DNA of 34,313 nt from positions 1-34,313 of the IMG/VR virus record IMGVR_UViG_3300032011_000057, one strand, 5' to 3'. The notes under the pieces are model-generated. The model did not search any database and was not told the origin of the DNA. It was given only the letters and a program-made list of their open reading frames with translations. This stretch comes from a virus. The position numbers and the translations under genes are program-made. Below are positions 5,988-12,925 of the stretch, one piece after another; positions within the stretch are counted from its first letter, which is position 1; each line of letters starts with the position of its first letter.

Positions 5988-6536
5988 TTATGTTACAACA
6001 ATTTTACACTCAAATCCCTCCTCAGATAGCCTTTTAAATATTTGCTCTTGCTCTCTTTCGCTTACGCACTTAACGATAACCCCGTACTGCTCCTTATAGC
6101 CTACGCCCTCATCACTAAACGCATCCTCTGGTGGAGAGTATGGCTCGCCCAGGTCTCCGCCATCGGACGCCTCTGGCCAAGTATCCAACCCCCACTCCTC
6201 AAGCTTTTCGGCATCCCAATCGGATGCAAGCATATCCCAATCCCATTCTCCTCCGCTTACGTTATCCTTGATAATAAACTGTCTTTGTTCATCCTCTGTA
6301 AGATCCTCTGCTTTTATTATTGGTACTTCCTTTAGTCCGGCCTCTTTACAAGCTTTCAATCTCATGTTCCCCCCTAAAACTATCATATCGTCATTAACTA
6401 CAATAGGACGTATTTTAAGCATCTTAGGAAACTCCTTAATACTATTGACTAACTTTCTAAAGTTGTCATCCTTTATAACTCTGGGATTGTTAGGATTGCT
6501 CTTTACCTCTGATATTTTAACTGTCTCTGTTTTCAT
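5988..6536 (-). CDS. ParB/Srx-fold domain protein (182 aa)
   Basis: Residues 1-90 match the ParB N-terminal nuclease/CTPase-like domain: an opening NPNNPR motif, a helix containing KLVNSIKEF, then RPIVV and the GGNMRLKACKEAG motif at 55-67. A linker with WDAEKLEEWGLD follows, a segment common in phage ParB-like proteins next to DNA-modification genes. The last 35 residues form a predicted alpha/beta unit. There is no central HTH of a true partition ParB and no methyltransferase domain, so a plasmid-partition role is unlikely. Its start overlaps the upstream membrane protein stop as ATGA, and the ABC ATPase gene follows by 5 bases. Possible roles: sequence recognition for the cassette, nuclease, or IbrB-like regulator. 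Confidence 0.87.
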   Translation of the reverse strand: MKTETVKISEVKSNPNNPRVIKDDNFRKLVNSIKEFPKMLKIRPIVVNDDMIVLGGNMRLKACKEAGLKEVPIIKAEDLTEDEQRQFIIKDNVSGGEWDWDMLASDWDAEKLEEWGLDTWPEASDGGDLGEPYSPPEDAFSDEGVGYKEQYGVIVKCVSEREQEQIFKRLSEEGFECKIVVT

Positions 6537-6775
6537 ACTATGATGTTATAGATAAGTATTGGAATTAAGAAGATAAATAACCTTGCAAAGGTGTATTTTA
6601 CGTTAGACATATCTTTGGCCCAGGTTGTGAATTGGTCGTGATGTCTGTGTGGTAATAGGATATGTAAACACCTATCAGCCAACCAAATCACAAAGAGGAA
6701 TACAATTGATAAATACCCTGTTATTCTTAATAAAAAATTTACTTTAGATGATTCTTGAACCTCTGCTTTCTCCAT
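6533..6775 (-). CDS. small two-span membrane protein (80 aa)
   Basis: Two hydrophobic segments are clear, about residues 14-34 and 62-80, separated by a loop with several His and Asp residues; the N-terminus is polar. The C-terminus ends inside the second segment. It is translationally coupled (ATGA) to the ParB-like gene and so belongs to the cassette, not to the lysis genes 7 kb away, although the size and topology would also suit a holin. Function unknown. Confidence 0.7.
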   Translation of the reverse strand: MEKAEVQESSKVNFLLRITGYLSIVFLFVIWLADRCLHILLPHRHHDQFTTWAKDMSNVKYTFARLFIFLIPILIYNIIV

Positions 6776-6806
6776 TTTGTGCGCTTTTTGTGTGTGTTAT
6801 TATGTG

Positions 6807-6837
6807 GAAAAAAGGAGGCACCCCTAAAATCACCTCC
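6807..6837 (-). terminator. hairpin terminator after the RadC-like gene
   Basis: On the minus strand GGAGG (6833-6837) pairs with CCTCC (6814-6818) across a 14-base loop, followed at once by six T's (6808-6813). It lies between the RadC-like gene and the cassette's membrane protein gene. If a -7-like box at 6864-6871 is used, it would act as a leader attenuator for the cassette. Confidence 0.62.
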
Positions 6838-6863
6838 CTCCATCACTTTAAAACATAACTCCA

Positions 6864-6871
6864 CTAATATA
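6864..6871 (-). promoter_or_regulatory. possible -7 box upstream of the cassette
   Basis: TATATTAG on the minus strand, identical to the -7 boxes of promoter copies A, B and D, but without the inverted repeat. It lies just after the RadC-like stop and upstream of the hairpin at 6807-6837. In such A+T-rich DNA a chance match is quite possible. Confidence 0.3.
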
Positions 6872-6890
6872 ATGAAATTATGTTAATTAT

Positions 6891-7334
6891 TTATTCGTTT
6901 ATAATTGATTTGTAAGAATGTTTATTTGCATCGCTGATAATTAGGTGATCCAATAGATTTATCTCAAGCAATTTAAGCGCCTCCCTTGCCTTATTTGTTA
7001 TGCTAATATCTTGTGCGCTTGGCTCGAGGTTTCCGGATGGATGGTTATGGACAAAAATAACACCGGAGGCCAGCGAATCTACTGCCAGCTTTAGGATAAT
7101 TTTTAGGTCTACAACTGTTCCCGCAATTCCTCCCTGACTTATTTTAGCCCAACCTGTTACGGTATTTCTTCTATCAAGTAGCATAATAAAAAAACTTTCG
7201 TAAACTCCTAAGTCATCGTGATAAAATTGCCTTACAAACTTATTGGCATCCCCAGGCTCTGTTATTTTTGTTCTGTTAACCGCTGTTCCCTCTCTTTTTC
7301 CAATGTAATACTCAAATGCTTTTTTAACTTCCAT
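6891..7334 (-). CDS. RadC-like JAB/MPN domain protein (147 aa)
   Basis: The C-terminal two thirds carry the RadC (UPF0758) metallo-motif: Glu46, His96 and His98 in VHNHPSGN, and Asp109 in SAQD, the zinc ligands of a JAMM fold. The N-terminal HhH region of chromosomal RadC is absent; the short form is common on Bacteroidota mobile elements and phages. The biochemical role is not settled (once linked to DNA repair; protease- or nuclease-like activity has been suggested). It has its own promoter-operator (copy B), the leader AAAACATAACACT before ATG, and a terminator on each side, so it appears to be a single-gene unit. Confidence 0.9.
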   Translation of the reverse strand: MEVKKAFEYYIGKREGTAVNRTKITEPGDANKFVRQFYHDDLGVYESFFIMLLDRRNTVTGWAKISQGGIAGTVVDLKIILKLAVDSLASGVIFVHNHPSGNLEPSAQDISITNKAREALKLLEINLLDHLIISDANKHSYKSIINE

Positions 7335-7356
7335 AGTGTTATGTTTTAATTTTTAT

Positions 7357-7381
7357 CTAATATATAAATTTATTTTATATA
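7357..7381 (-). promoter_or_regulatory. promoter with overlapping inverted-repeat operator, copy B
   Basis: -7 box TATATTAG (7357-7364) overlapping a perfect inverted repeat, TATATAAA (7361-7368) and TTTATATA (7374-7381) with spacer TTTAT. The -7 box ends 23 bases before the RadC-like start codon. A terminator at 7394-7418 closes the preceding unit directly upstream. Confidence 0.7.
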
Positions 7382-7393
7382 AAAAAGGATTAT

Positions 7394-7418
7394 AAAAAAA
7401 GAGGAACTTAATCCTCTT
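7394..7418 (-). terminator. rho-independent terminator after the Cro-like gene
   Basis: Minus strand: AAGAGGA (7412-7418) and TCCTCTT (7399-7405) form a perfect 7-bp stem with a 6-base loop, running into seven T's (7394-7400). It ends the recombination/replication unit 6 bases after the stop of the HTH gene. Confidence 0.82.
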
Positions 7419-7423
7419 CTTTA

Positions 7424-7642
7424 TTACTGTGATATTACGTTACCAATCTTCTGCATTGTCGTGAGGTTTAGGCCTCGATCAGCATTTAAAAACAGATACA
7501 TTTGATTGGGATGAACTCCGCACTTTTTAGATAGTGCATGGACTGACATATTGTTTTCAATCATATAGTCCTTTATTTGCATCCTACAATCTTTAATAAG
7601 GTTTTTTAATTGGTGTCTGGATATTGGTTTTATCTTTTCCAT
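7424..7642 (-). CDS. XRE/Cro-like HTH regulator (72 aa)
   Basis: Residues 24-70 fit a lambda Cro/CI-type helix-turn-helix: helix 2-turn-helix 3 in SVHALSKKCGVHPNQMYLFL, then a scaffold helix with MQKIGNVI. No protease, ligand or dimerisation domain follows, so it is a Cro-sized regulator and not a full CI repressor. It is the last gene of the early unit, immediately before a terminator and promoter copy B. It is the best local candidate for binding the four 21-bp inverted repeats, though that is inference. No integrase was found, so a lysogeny switch is not supported. Confidence 0.83.
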   Translation of the reverse strand: MEKIKPISRHQLKNLIKDCRMQIKDYMIENNMSVHALSKKCGVHPNQMYLFLNADRGLNLTTMQKIGNVISQ

Positions 7643-7652
7643 AACTTAAATT

Positions 7653-8051
7653 TTAAAATGGTAATCCGTCATCGTCTTGCGACTGTACTGTGCTAATTGT
7701 ATCCTCCATAAAGTTTGCCTCAATCCCTCCTTTGTTATACTTAGAAGAATGATCTTGGTACGATTCAAAGGACTGTGCAGATTCGTTGCTTACTTTCCAA
7801 GCCTCTAAAGTATTGAAATATTTTACTTCTCCTTTTGGGTTTGTCCAGCTTCTTCCTCTGACGTTTATGAAGGCTTGAACTTCTTCCCCTTCTGCTATGT
7901 TATCAAGCAAAGAACATCTTTCTTGGCTTACCTGTAAGATAACCTCTTGAGGATACTTATCGTTTGTTCTGATTACAAATTCTCTAAGAGCAAATTTATC
8001 TGAAATCTGCTTCTTTGGAAATACTTTGATTACTGTTCCTTTTAAATCCAT
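7653..8051 (-). CDS. DUF3127 ssDNA-binding protein (132 aa)
   Basis: The first 90 residues match DUF3127, an OB-fold-like domain of Bacteroidota phages and elements: an N-terminal strand LKGTVIKVF, the region LREFVIRTNDKYPQEV, and the Trp/Asn-rich RSWTNPKG strand. A disordered linker leads to the acidic C-terminal tip DDDGLPF, closely like the SSB tip that recruits repair and replication proteins. It probably acts as the phage single-strand DNA-binding protein. It overlaps the exonuclease gene by 10 bases and sits with the annealing protein, forming a recombination module. Confidence 0.85.
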   Translation of the reverse strand: MDLKGTVIKVFPKKQISDKFALREFVIRTNDKYPQEVILQVSQERCSLLDNIAEGEEVQAFINVRGRSWTNPKGEVKYFNTLEAWKVSNESAQSFESYQDHSSKYNKGGIEANFMEDTISTVQSQDDDGLPF

Positions 8052-8713
8052 GATTCTTGTTTTTGTGTTTTATTTTCTAATTCTGCCATACATTCTTTAT
8101 AGTACTCGTTGGCAATACTGTACTGTGTCAATATCTCTGATTCTTTTACCTCATCTCTTTCAACCGTTACAGAAGTCATTCTGTTCTGGATGTTGATATG
8201 CCCTACGTCATGAAGATCCAAATTATCCCAAGGACTAAGCAATTCAGCAGGAGTTGTTGTTAGGCAATATATTACCTCTGCTTTAGGCTTGTTATATAAC
8301 ATCATGTAACCCCTCATTTGCCAATCATAGCCGGATTTCTTTACCGACTTCTCTGCTTCCTCCTGGAAAGCCGGAAAGGTTTCGAAGCTCCATGAACATT
8401 TGATATCAATTATCTTTTCTCCTGTATTTATATCGCACTCCCCTGTTAGCCACTCTGTTGTTATCCTTTCTTCGTTCTTTCGGAAGTCCATAAACCTTGC
8501 TTGGTTAACCATCTCGATTCCTACCTCCTCATTTATAATTCCTTTCTCAGTAAACTTATTACTAATATTGGCTTTGATTCCGTAGAAGTCCTCTTTGGCC
8601 TTCTCCATTACAAAGGATTTAGCTGTTTCAGATAATGGACTGCTTTTACTTCTGCTCTTAGTCATAATCTTGCTTAGTGCAGAGCATCTTACAATTAGGT
8701 TTTTACTTTTCAT
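8042..8713 (-). CDS. phage recombination exonuclease, PD-(D/E)XK (223 aa)
   Basis: The motifs are those of lambda-exonuclease/YqaJ-type nucleases: a Glu in EKGIINEEVG near residues 57-66, Asp in LTGECDI, and Asp-x-Lys in IIDIKCSW, followed by a helix with YDWQMRGYM that contains the family's Gln. It would resect double-stranded DNA to give 3' tails for the annealing protein encoded just upstream. An in-frame TTG at 8731 exists, but the ATG at 8713, one base after the annealing protein's stop and with an A-rich leader, is the better start. Confidence 0.84.
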   Translation of the reverse strand: MKSKNLIVRCSALSKIMTKSRSKSSPLSETAKSFVMEKAKEDFYGIKANISNKFTEKGIINEEVGIEMVNQARFMDFRKNEERITTEWLTGECDINTGEKIIDIKCSWSFETFPAFQEEAEKSVKKSGYDWQMRGYMMLYNKPKAEVIYCLTTTPAELLSPWDNLDLHDVGHINIQNRMTSVTVERDEVKESEILTQYSIANEYYKECMAELENKTQKQESWI

Positions 8714-8714
8714 C

Positions 8715-9341
8715 TTAGTATTCTTTTTCAACTTTATCTAATTCGTTTGCTAACTCTGATTTCTCTTCCTGTTCGGTATACAAACCCTTTATGAATTTAT
8801 CCGCTTTCTTGATTTGGGCAGGAGTCAAAATAAATGTATCAATAAGCTTTTCATAGGTATAATTCCCATTTTTAATACTCTCTAATGCTCCGTTAAGTCT
8901 TGCAGTATCTAACTTAGGTTTGACCGGTGCAGGAGGTTCGTAGCCCTCTGGAAGATCCTCTCCTGCATATATGTACAATCCAAGTCCATGTAGGGCCAAT
9001 GCTTTTGTTGCGCTTCTCTGAATAGCTTTGTTTACATCAAAACTTGTTACGTTCTCTAATAGGATGGACTTGTTTCGATAGTCCATTACAGGAAGGTAAT
9101 CGATATGCTCAATTCCTTCTATCGTTACTCCCACTTTAACCCAACAGGATTTGCCATCTGTGAAATAATTGCAACCGTTCTCATTCTCGTAAACAGTTCT
9201 TTGTACCTCCGGATAAAGTTTCTTAACCTCTGCCCAGGCCCACGCCCAAGATAAATAAGTTAAATTGTTTTTCTTTTCTGTTTTGTCATTGACGTTGATA
9301 CTGCTGAGAGTATCGAAAACAGCTTTCTTTTTCTGTGCCAT
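8715..9341 (-). CDS. single-strand annealing protein, DUF1071/Sak3-like (208 aa)
   Basis: The motif LTYLSWAWAWAEVKKLYPE near residues 28-46 is typical of DUF1071 proteins, which belong to the Rad52/Sak group of phage annealing proteins. Later landmarks are the SFDVNKAIQRSATKALALHGLG helix and a Pro-rich linker before a charged helical C-terminus. It anneals complementary single strands during recombination-dependent replication, paired with the downstream exonuclease and DUF3127 protein. I use the ATG at 9341 with leader AAACACAACAAAC; a TTG at 9374 would overlap the upstream gene. Confidence 0.85.
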   Translation of the reverse strand: MAQKKKAVFDTLSSINVNDKTEKKNNLTYLSWAWAWAEVKKLYPEVQRTVYENENGCNYFTDGKSCWVKVGVTIEGIEHIDYLPVMDYRNKSILLENVTSFDVNKAIQRSATKALALHGLGLYIYAGEDLPEGYEPPAPVKPKLDTARLNGALESIKNGNYTYEKLIDTFILTPAQIKKADKFIKGLYTEQEEKSELANELDKVEKEY

Positions 9342-9360
9342 GTTTGTTGTGTTTAAGTGA

Positions 9361-9549
9361 TTATGCTCTTCCAAACTTATTAAGATTAACGTTTAGCTTG
9401 CTTGCCAGAGCAAAAAATTGTTTATCTTTTAATCTTAATAGCTTTGAATCATTGTCAAACTCTTTGTCAAAATTGTTAAACTTTACTTTTGATTGAAGTT
9501 TTGCTCTTAATGAATCTCTTTCCTTTTGTAGTTCTAATAAATTTTTCAT
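9361..9549 (-). CDS. small coiled-coil-like hypothetical protein (62 aa)
   Basis: Not recognised. Heptad-like spacing of Leu with Lys/Glu (LLELQKERDSLRAKL at the N-terminus) suggests a coiled coil; the C-terminus is basic. The leader is AAACATAACAAA before ATG, and promoter copy C lies 29 bases upstream. It is the first gene of the recombination unit that runs to the Cro-like gene. Confidence 0.68.
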   Translation of the reverse strand: MKNLLELQKERDSLRAKLQSKVKFNNFDKEFDNDSKLLRLKDKQFFALASKLNVNLNKFGRA

Positions 9550-9577
9550 TTTGTTATGTTTATCAGTGATTATAATA

Positions 9578-9602
9578 CAAATATATAAATTTATTTTCTA
9601 TA
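9578..9602 (-). promoter_or_regulatory. promoter with overlapping inverted-repeat operator, copy C
   Basis: The -7 box TATATTTG (9578-9585) is an exact match to the Bacteroidota consensus TAnnTTTG. The inverted repeat has arms TATATAAA (9582-9589) and TTTCTATA (9595-9602), one arm mismatch relative to the other copies. The deviation may tune repressor affinity. Confidence 0.7.
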
Positions 9603-9625
9603 AATTACTATAAATTTAATTTTAT

Positions 9626-10057
9626 TTAGGTTTGGCCTGTATTTTTTTGATAACTCTCTTCCCTTTTTAGGTTTGAAATATGTTGGTTCATAGCATCAAT
9701 AATGCTGTTTGTATTATCATAGAATAATCGCATTTGATTAAATAAACCGTCCCATCTTTTTTCCTCTGCGAAATGATCCAGAGAATAAAACTTTCCTAAC
9801 TCGCTTGCTTTACTCATTGGGAAACCTGCATCGAGATACTTTTTTGTGTGTTCTCTTTTTGCTCTCTCTGTCTGGGCCTCTGCATTTTTAAACTCAATCC
9901 TGCATTCTCCCAACTCCGTTGCATAATAACTGAGCAGAGTTACCAATTGTATTCTCTGATACATCAAATCATTTATTCCAGTATAATCCATTGGCAATTC
10001 TCGATACCAATCCACTATTCCATTAATCTGCTCAACTACTTCGTTAAAGTCCTTCAT
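9626..10057 (-). CDS. hypothetical helical protein (143 aa)
   Basis: No family recognised. Nearly all helical by composition, with many Gln, Glu and Tyr residues and no membrane segment. The start ATG at 10057 overlaps the NinG end by 14 bases, indicating co-translation with the replication genes. The stop lies 24 bases before promoter copy C. Similar proteins next to NinG are often unannotated; a role in replication or recombination is only suggested by position. Confidence 0.75.
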   Translation of the reverse strand: MKDFNEVVEQINGIVDWYRELPMDYTGINDLMYQRIQLVTLLSYYATELGECRIEFKNAEAQTERAKREHTKKYLDAGFPMSKASELGKFYSLDHFAEEKRWDGLFNQMRLFYDNTNSIIDAMNQHISNLKREESYQKNTGQT

Positions 10058-10595
10058 AATCTTTTATTTTTTTCTTGTAAATGTTGTATAATTCTTCCAA
10101 CTCCGACTTGCTTAATTTTAGCTTTTTATATCTCTTGTCATCCAACCATTGCAATTCTTCTTTGCTGATCCTATTTGTAATCCTTTTCCTGTATTCGTGG
10201 ATGTTTCCGTGAAGATTTCTATTGCAAGGAACACATTGCCCATGTACGTTATCTTCATGGAATCTTAGGCCCTCATAAGTAGTTGCGTAAAAGTGGCCTG
10301 CATCAAACTTTCTATTCTGCAAAGGAGTTCCACAGCTTATGCAACCCTTCTGCACATCTCTCAACCTGATATACTTGTTAAACACTGTTTGAACCTTTTT
10401 CTTCCAATCGCTCAATGTCATATTATCTTCATAAAACTTCTTTCTTTCTGCTCTGGCAATCTTCTTTGCCTGCCTTCTCATTTGTTCATTAGCGTAATTA
10501 ATAGCGCATTTTGTTGAGCAAACCTTCTGAGTGGTTTTAAAAGGGGTAAACGGGACTCCGCAACATTTACATTTCTTTTGTTTTATAGGCTTCAT
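10044..10595 (-). CDS. ninG: NinG-like recombination nuclease (183 aa)
   Basis: Matches lambda NinG (Rap): an N-terminal Cys cluster KCKCCGVPF with CSTKC near residues 8-30, a basic helix, then CISCGTPL and the HNH-like DAGHFYATT...HGQCVPCNRNLHGN zinc region at about 105-150. NinG/Rap is a structure-specific endonuclease that cuts branched recombination intermediates. The gene overlaps the DnaB stop as TAATG, so it is coupled to the helicase. Confidence 0.93.
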   Translation of the reverse strand: MKPIKQKKCKCCGVPFTPFKTTQKVCSTKCAINYANEQMRRQAKKIARAERKKFYEDNMTLSDWKKKVQTVFNKYIRLRDVQKGCISCGTPLQNRKFDAGHFYATTYEGLRFHEDNVHGQCVPCNRNLHGNIHEYRKRITNRISKEELQWLDDKRYKKLKLSKSELEELYNIYKKKIKDYEGL

Positions 10596-11968
10596 TAAAA
10601 AGGTATTTCTTCGCTGTTTCTTTCGTTAAATCCTGCTGTGTAATCTATTACCTCTACTTGCTTTTTATATCCTTCCTCCTTATCGTTCCACTCTGAGGTT
10701 GCTAATTTTACTTCCATCTGATTAATTCCAATTGCTCCGTCCCTGTTCTTAGCAATTATAAACTCTCCAAGTCCTTCCATGTCGTTCCCCTCTTCATCAA
10801 CTAACTCTCCATAGTATTCCGGCCTATGAAGGAATCCCACAATACTTGCATCTTGTTCTATCTCTCCGCTTTCTTTTAAGTCTGGAAGGCTTGGACGCTT
10901 TCCGGATCTTCCAACATCTCTACTAAGTTGGGCAAGTCCAATGCATGGTATTCGATGGCTCATAACGATTCTCTTTACATCGTTGCTAATCTTAGTTACC
11001 TCGTGATATCTACTTTCTGCTTTGCCCGGCATAATCTTTTGCAGGTAATCAATCATAAATAAATCAACATTTTGTACTCTGTTTTTAACCGTTTGGAGCT
11101 TGGTTTCTATGTCCTTTGTTGTGTGAGATCCATCAAAGATTATTAGATTGTTCCACTTAGGACTGTTTTTAAGTTCCTCAATCCTTTTAATTTCCATGTC
11201 TGAACAGTTCCCATATTTAATATCATTGGAATTTATCCCTGTTATATTGCTTATAATCCTTCTTACAATCCTATCGTGTGCCATCTCTAAGGAGTAGAAA
11301 ACAACCACCTTATTTTCTTGGAAGCAAAGGTTTCTAATTAAAGATATTGCCCAAGCTGTTTTTCCCATTGCAGGCCGTCCACCTACTATCATAACGTCAT
11401 CCGGCTCAAGAATCAGATTACTTTTAAGGACATCCCAACCCAACTCAAGGCCCAAAGGAATTCCCAACTTTGCCTGTTCGTGTTTATGCAATATTTGTTC
11501 TATGCTGTCTATATTCGTTATTTCTTTTACAGCCTTATTTACACTAAGAAGGTCCTTAACTTTTGTAACCTCTTCCAGGATGTAATTACTTCTTGGATTA
11601 ATAGATTGCATTTCTGTGTTAATTTTCTGCACCATCAAAAAAACTTTTCTAACTGAATACTTGTACCAGCATTCGTTAAGGATTCCTTCCTTGTTTAAGG
11701 TTTCTGAAAATTCAACTGAGGAAACTAATTCACTAATTTTTGCAATCGTATCATCCTCTAAGTAATCCTGTTCTCTTAACCATTGCGTTAGGTTTATAAG
11801 ATCTATGAACTCATTGTTTTCACTAAGAGCGTTTATTGCCCTGTATAGTGATTTATGGAAGGTACTTTCGAACCACTCTTCTTGCAGATGGCCTATAAAC
11901 TCTGTCTGCTGTTCGTTGTTTAGGTTTAGGACGATCCCAAAAGCCTTGTCGTAAATGTTATGTTTCAT
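10595..11968 (-). CDS. dnaB: replicative DNA helicase, DnaB family (457 aa)
   Basis: N-terminal helical domain at residues 1-145, then a RecA-like core: Walker A GGRPAMGKT at 196-204, the FYSLEM strand with catalytic Glu, Walker B DLFMIDYLQ, LAQLSR, DLKESGEIEQDA, and the arginine-finger region AKNRDGAIG. It unwinds the phage replication fork as a hexamer. The C-terminus ends in EEIPF, an SSB-like tip that may contact replication partners. The start has the leader AACATAACACT before ATG. The replication initiator is encoded 9 bases upstream. Confidence 0.96.
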   Translation of the reverse strand: MKHNIYDKAFGIVLNLNNEQQTEFIGHLQEEWFESTFHKSLYRAINALSENNEFIDLINLTQWLREQDYLEDDTIAKISELVSSVEFSETLNKEGILNECWYKYSVRKVFLMVQKINTEMQSINPRSNYILEEVTKVKDLLSVNKAVKEITNIDSIEQILHKHEQAKLGIPLGLELGWDVLKSNLILEPDDVMIVGGRPAMGKTAWAISLIRNLCFQENKVVVFYSLEMAHDRIVRRIISNITGINSNDIKYGNCSDMEIKRIEELKNSPKWNNLIIFDGSHTTKDIETKLQTVKNRVQNVDLFMIDYLQKIMPGKAESRYHEVTKISNDVKRIVMSHRIPCIGLAQLSRDVGRSGKRPSLPDLKESGEIEQDASIVGFLHRPEYYGELVDEEGNDMEGLGEFIIAKNRDGAIGINQMEVKLATSEWNDKEEGYKKQVEVIDYTAGFNERNSEEIPF

Positions 11969-11977
11969 AGTGTTATG

Positions 11978-12748
11978 TTATTTAGTGGGAATATAGGATT
12001 TATTTTTTTTAATTACTTCAAAACCATATTTATCTAAGGTTGCTGATCTGCTAAAATATTCCAAAGTGCAGTACTTGTAATTACCCTCAATATGGAAGGA
12101 ATCCTTTTTTGCATTTATCATAGCTTTTAATATATCCTCTTTTTCATAACCTTCTTTAATCCTGGCTTGATACTTCTGTTTAACTGAGCTGTTAACCAAT
12201 CGATTCTTTTTTGCAAAAGTTGTATTATAGAATTCTAATAACTTCCCCCAATCAATAACATCCTTCTTTATATTTATACTATTATATTCTATACTATTAT
12301 ATTCTATTCTATTATGGTTTTCATTCGCTTTCATATTAGGTTTTGATTCGCTTTTATTTAGGTTTTTATTAGGTTTATTTTCGGTTACCTGTTTCTTTGG
12401 ACGGCCTCCTTTTGAACCGTTAATTTTCTTTGATTCCCAGACACCCATTACAGATTTAAGAGCAGGTGAATAAAACTTGTTTTTGCTTTCCTCTAATAAG
12501 CCGAACTTAATGCAGTCATGATACCAATCAATAAATTTTTTGGAGTCCTTACATCCTATTAAATCAGCTAACATAACCAAGTCAAACTCTGTATTGTCAT
12601 ACTCATAGTTTTCGGAATCTCTTAACATTTCAACAACATCCCAATAAATACCTTTACCCCAATGTCCATAAACGTGTGCTATTTTTCTCATTTTTAATCC
12701 TCTCCCTGCTGTGGAATCATGCCGAAACCAGTAGCTATCTTTACTCAT
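11978..12748 (-). CDS. replication initiator-like protein, Lin1244/Lin1753 type (256 aa)
   Basis: The N-terminal 100 residues (YWFRHDSTAGRGLKMR...HWGKGIYWDVVEML) match the Lin1244/Lin1753-like (DUF4373) winged-helix domain of phage replication proteins. The middle at about 115-155 is low-complexity, rich in Asn, Lys and Ser, and contains GRPKKQ. The C-terminal part (DWGKLLEFYN...KAMINAKKDSFH) resembles DnaD-like or helicase-loading tails. Position directly upstream of DnaB supports origin binding and helicase loading. The low-complexity segment is encoded by AT-rich direct repeats, a candidate origin, as in lambda O. Confidence 0.85.
   Translation of the reverse strand: MSKDSYWFRHDSTAGRGLKMRKIAHVYGHWGKGIYWDVVEMLRDSENYEYDNTEFDLVMLADLIGCKDSKKFIDWYHDCIKFGLLEESKNKFYSPALKSVMGVWESKKINGSKGGRPKKQVTENKPNKNLNKSESKPNMKANENHNRIEYNSIEYNSINIKKDVIDWGKLLEFYNTTFAKKNRLVNSSVKQKYQARIKEGYEKEDILKAMINAKKDSFHIEGNYKYCTLEYFSRSATLDKYGFEVIKKNKSYIPTK
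12269..12381. repeat. AT-rich iteron-like repeats, candidate replication origin
   Basis: Two repeat sets lie inside the initiator gene. Three tandem units of 14-15 bases occupy 12269-12282, 12283-12297 and 12298-12312 (consensus TATATTCTATWCTAT). Next, two 22-base units starting ATTCGCTTT and ending TTAGGTTTT occupy 12323-12344 and 12346-12367, with a partial third at 12368-12381. This layout, iterons plus an AT-rich stretch within an initiator gene, is that of lambdoid origins. Low-complexity coding drift is the alternative. Confidence 0.5.
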
Positions 12749-12783
12749 ATTTTAAAATTTTAAACATTATAACCAAAAAAAAA

Positions 12784-12921
12784 CTAACTCCCTTTTTTTA
12801 TTAAAAAAACACTTCCAACCTTCTGGAATTTAACAGTTCCTTTTGCTATCCTACTATAAACCGCCTGTACTGTTATGCCTTCTAAATCCGCATACTCTTT
12901 TACTGATATGTAATTATCCAT
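12784..12921 (-). CDS. tiny excisionase/MerR-like HTH protein (45 aa)
   Basis: A frame too short for usual gene calling, but the product is convincing: YISVKEYADLEGITVQAVYS forms helix-turn-helix, followed by a short wing with KGTVKFQKVGSVFLI, the pattern of HTH_17/excisionase-like DNA-binding domains. A -7 box TATATTTG ends 4 bases before its ATG, so the transcript would be leaderless or nearly so. It sits upstream of the replication initiator gene and may regulate it. Only the DNA-binding domain is present; there is no effector part. Confidence 0.72.
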   Translation of the reverse strand: MDNYISVKEYADLEGITVQAVYSRIAKGTVKFQKVGSVFLIKKGS

Positions 12922-12925
12922 GTAA

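Noticed and set aside
6776-6855. Short frame through the hairpin starting GTG ATG near 6850
   Set aside because: It crosses the terminator stem and the start of the membrane protein gene and has no sign of selection.
7424-7642. Lysogeny module based on the Cro-like gene
   Set aside because: No integrase, CI-type repressor with effector domain, or attachment site was seen.
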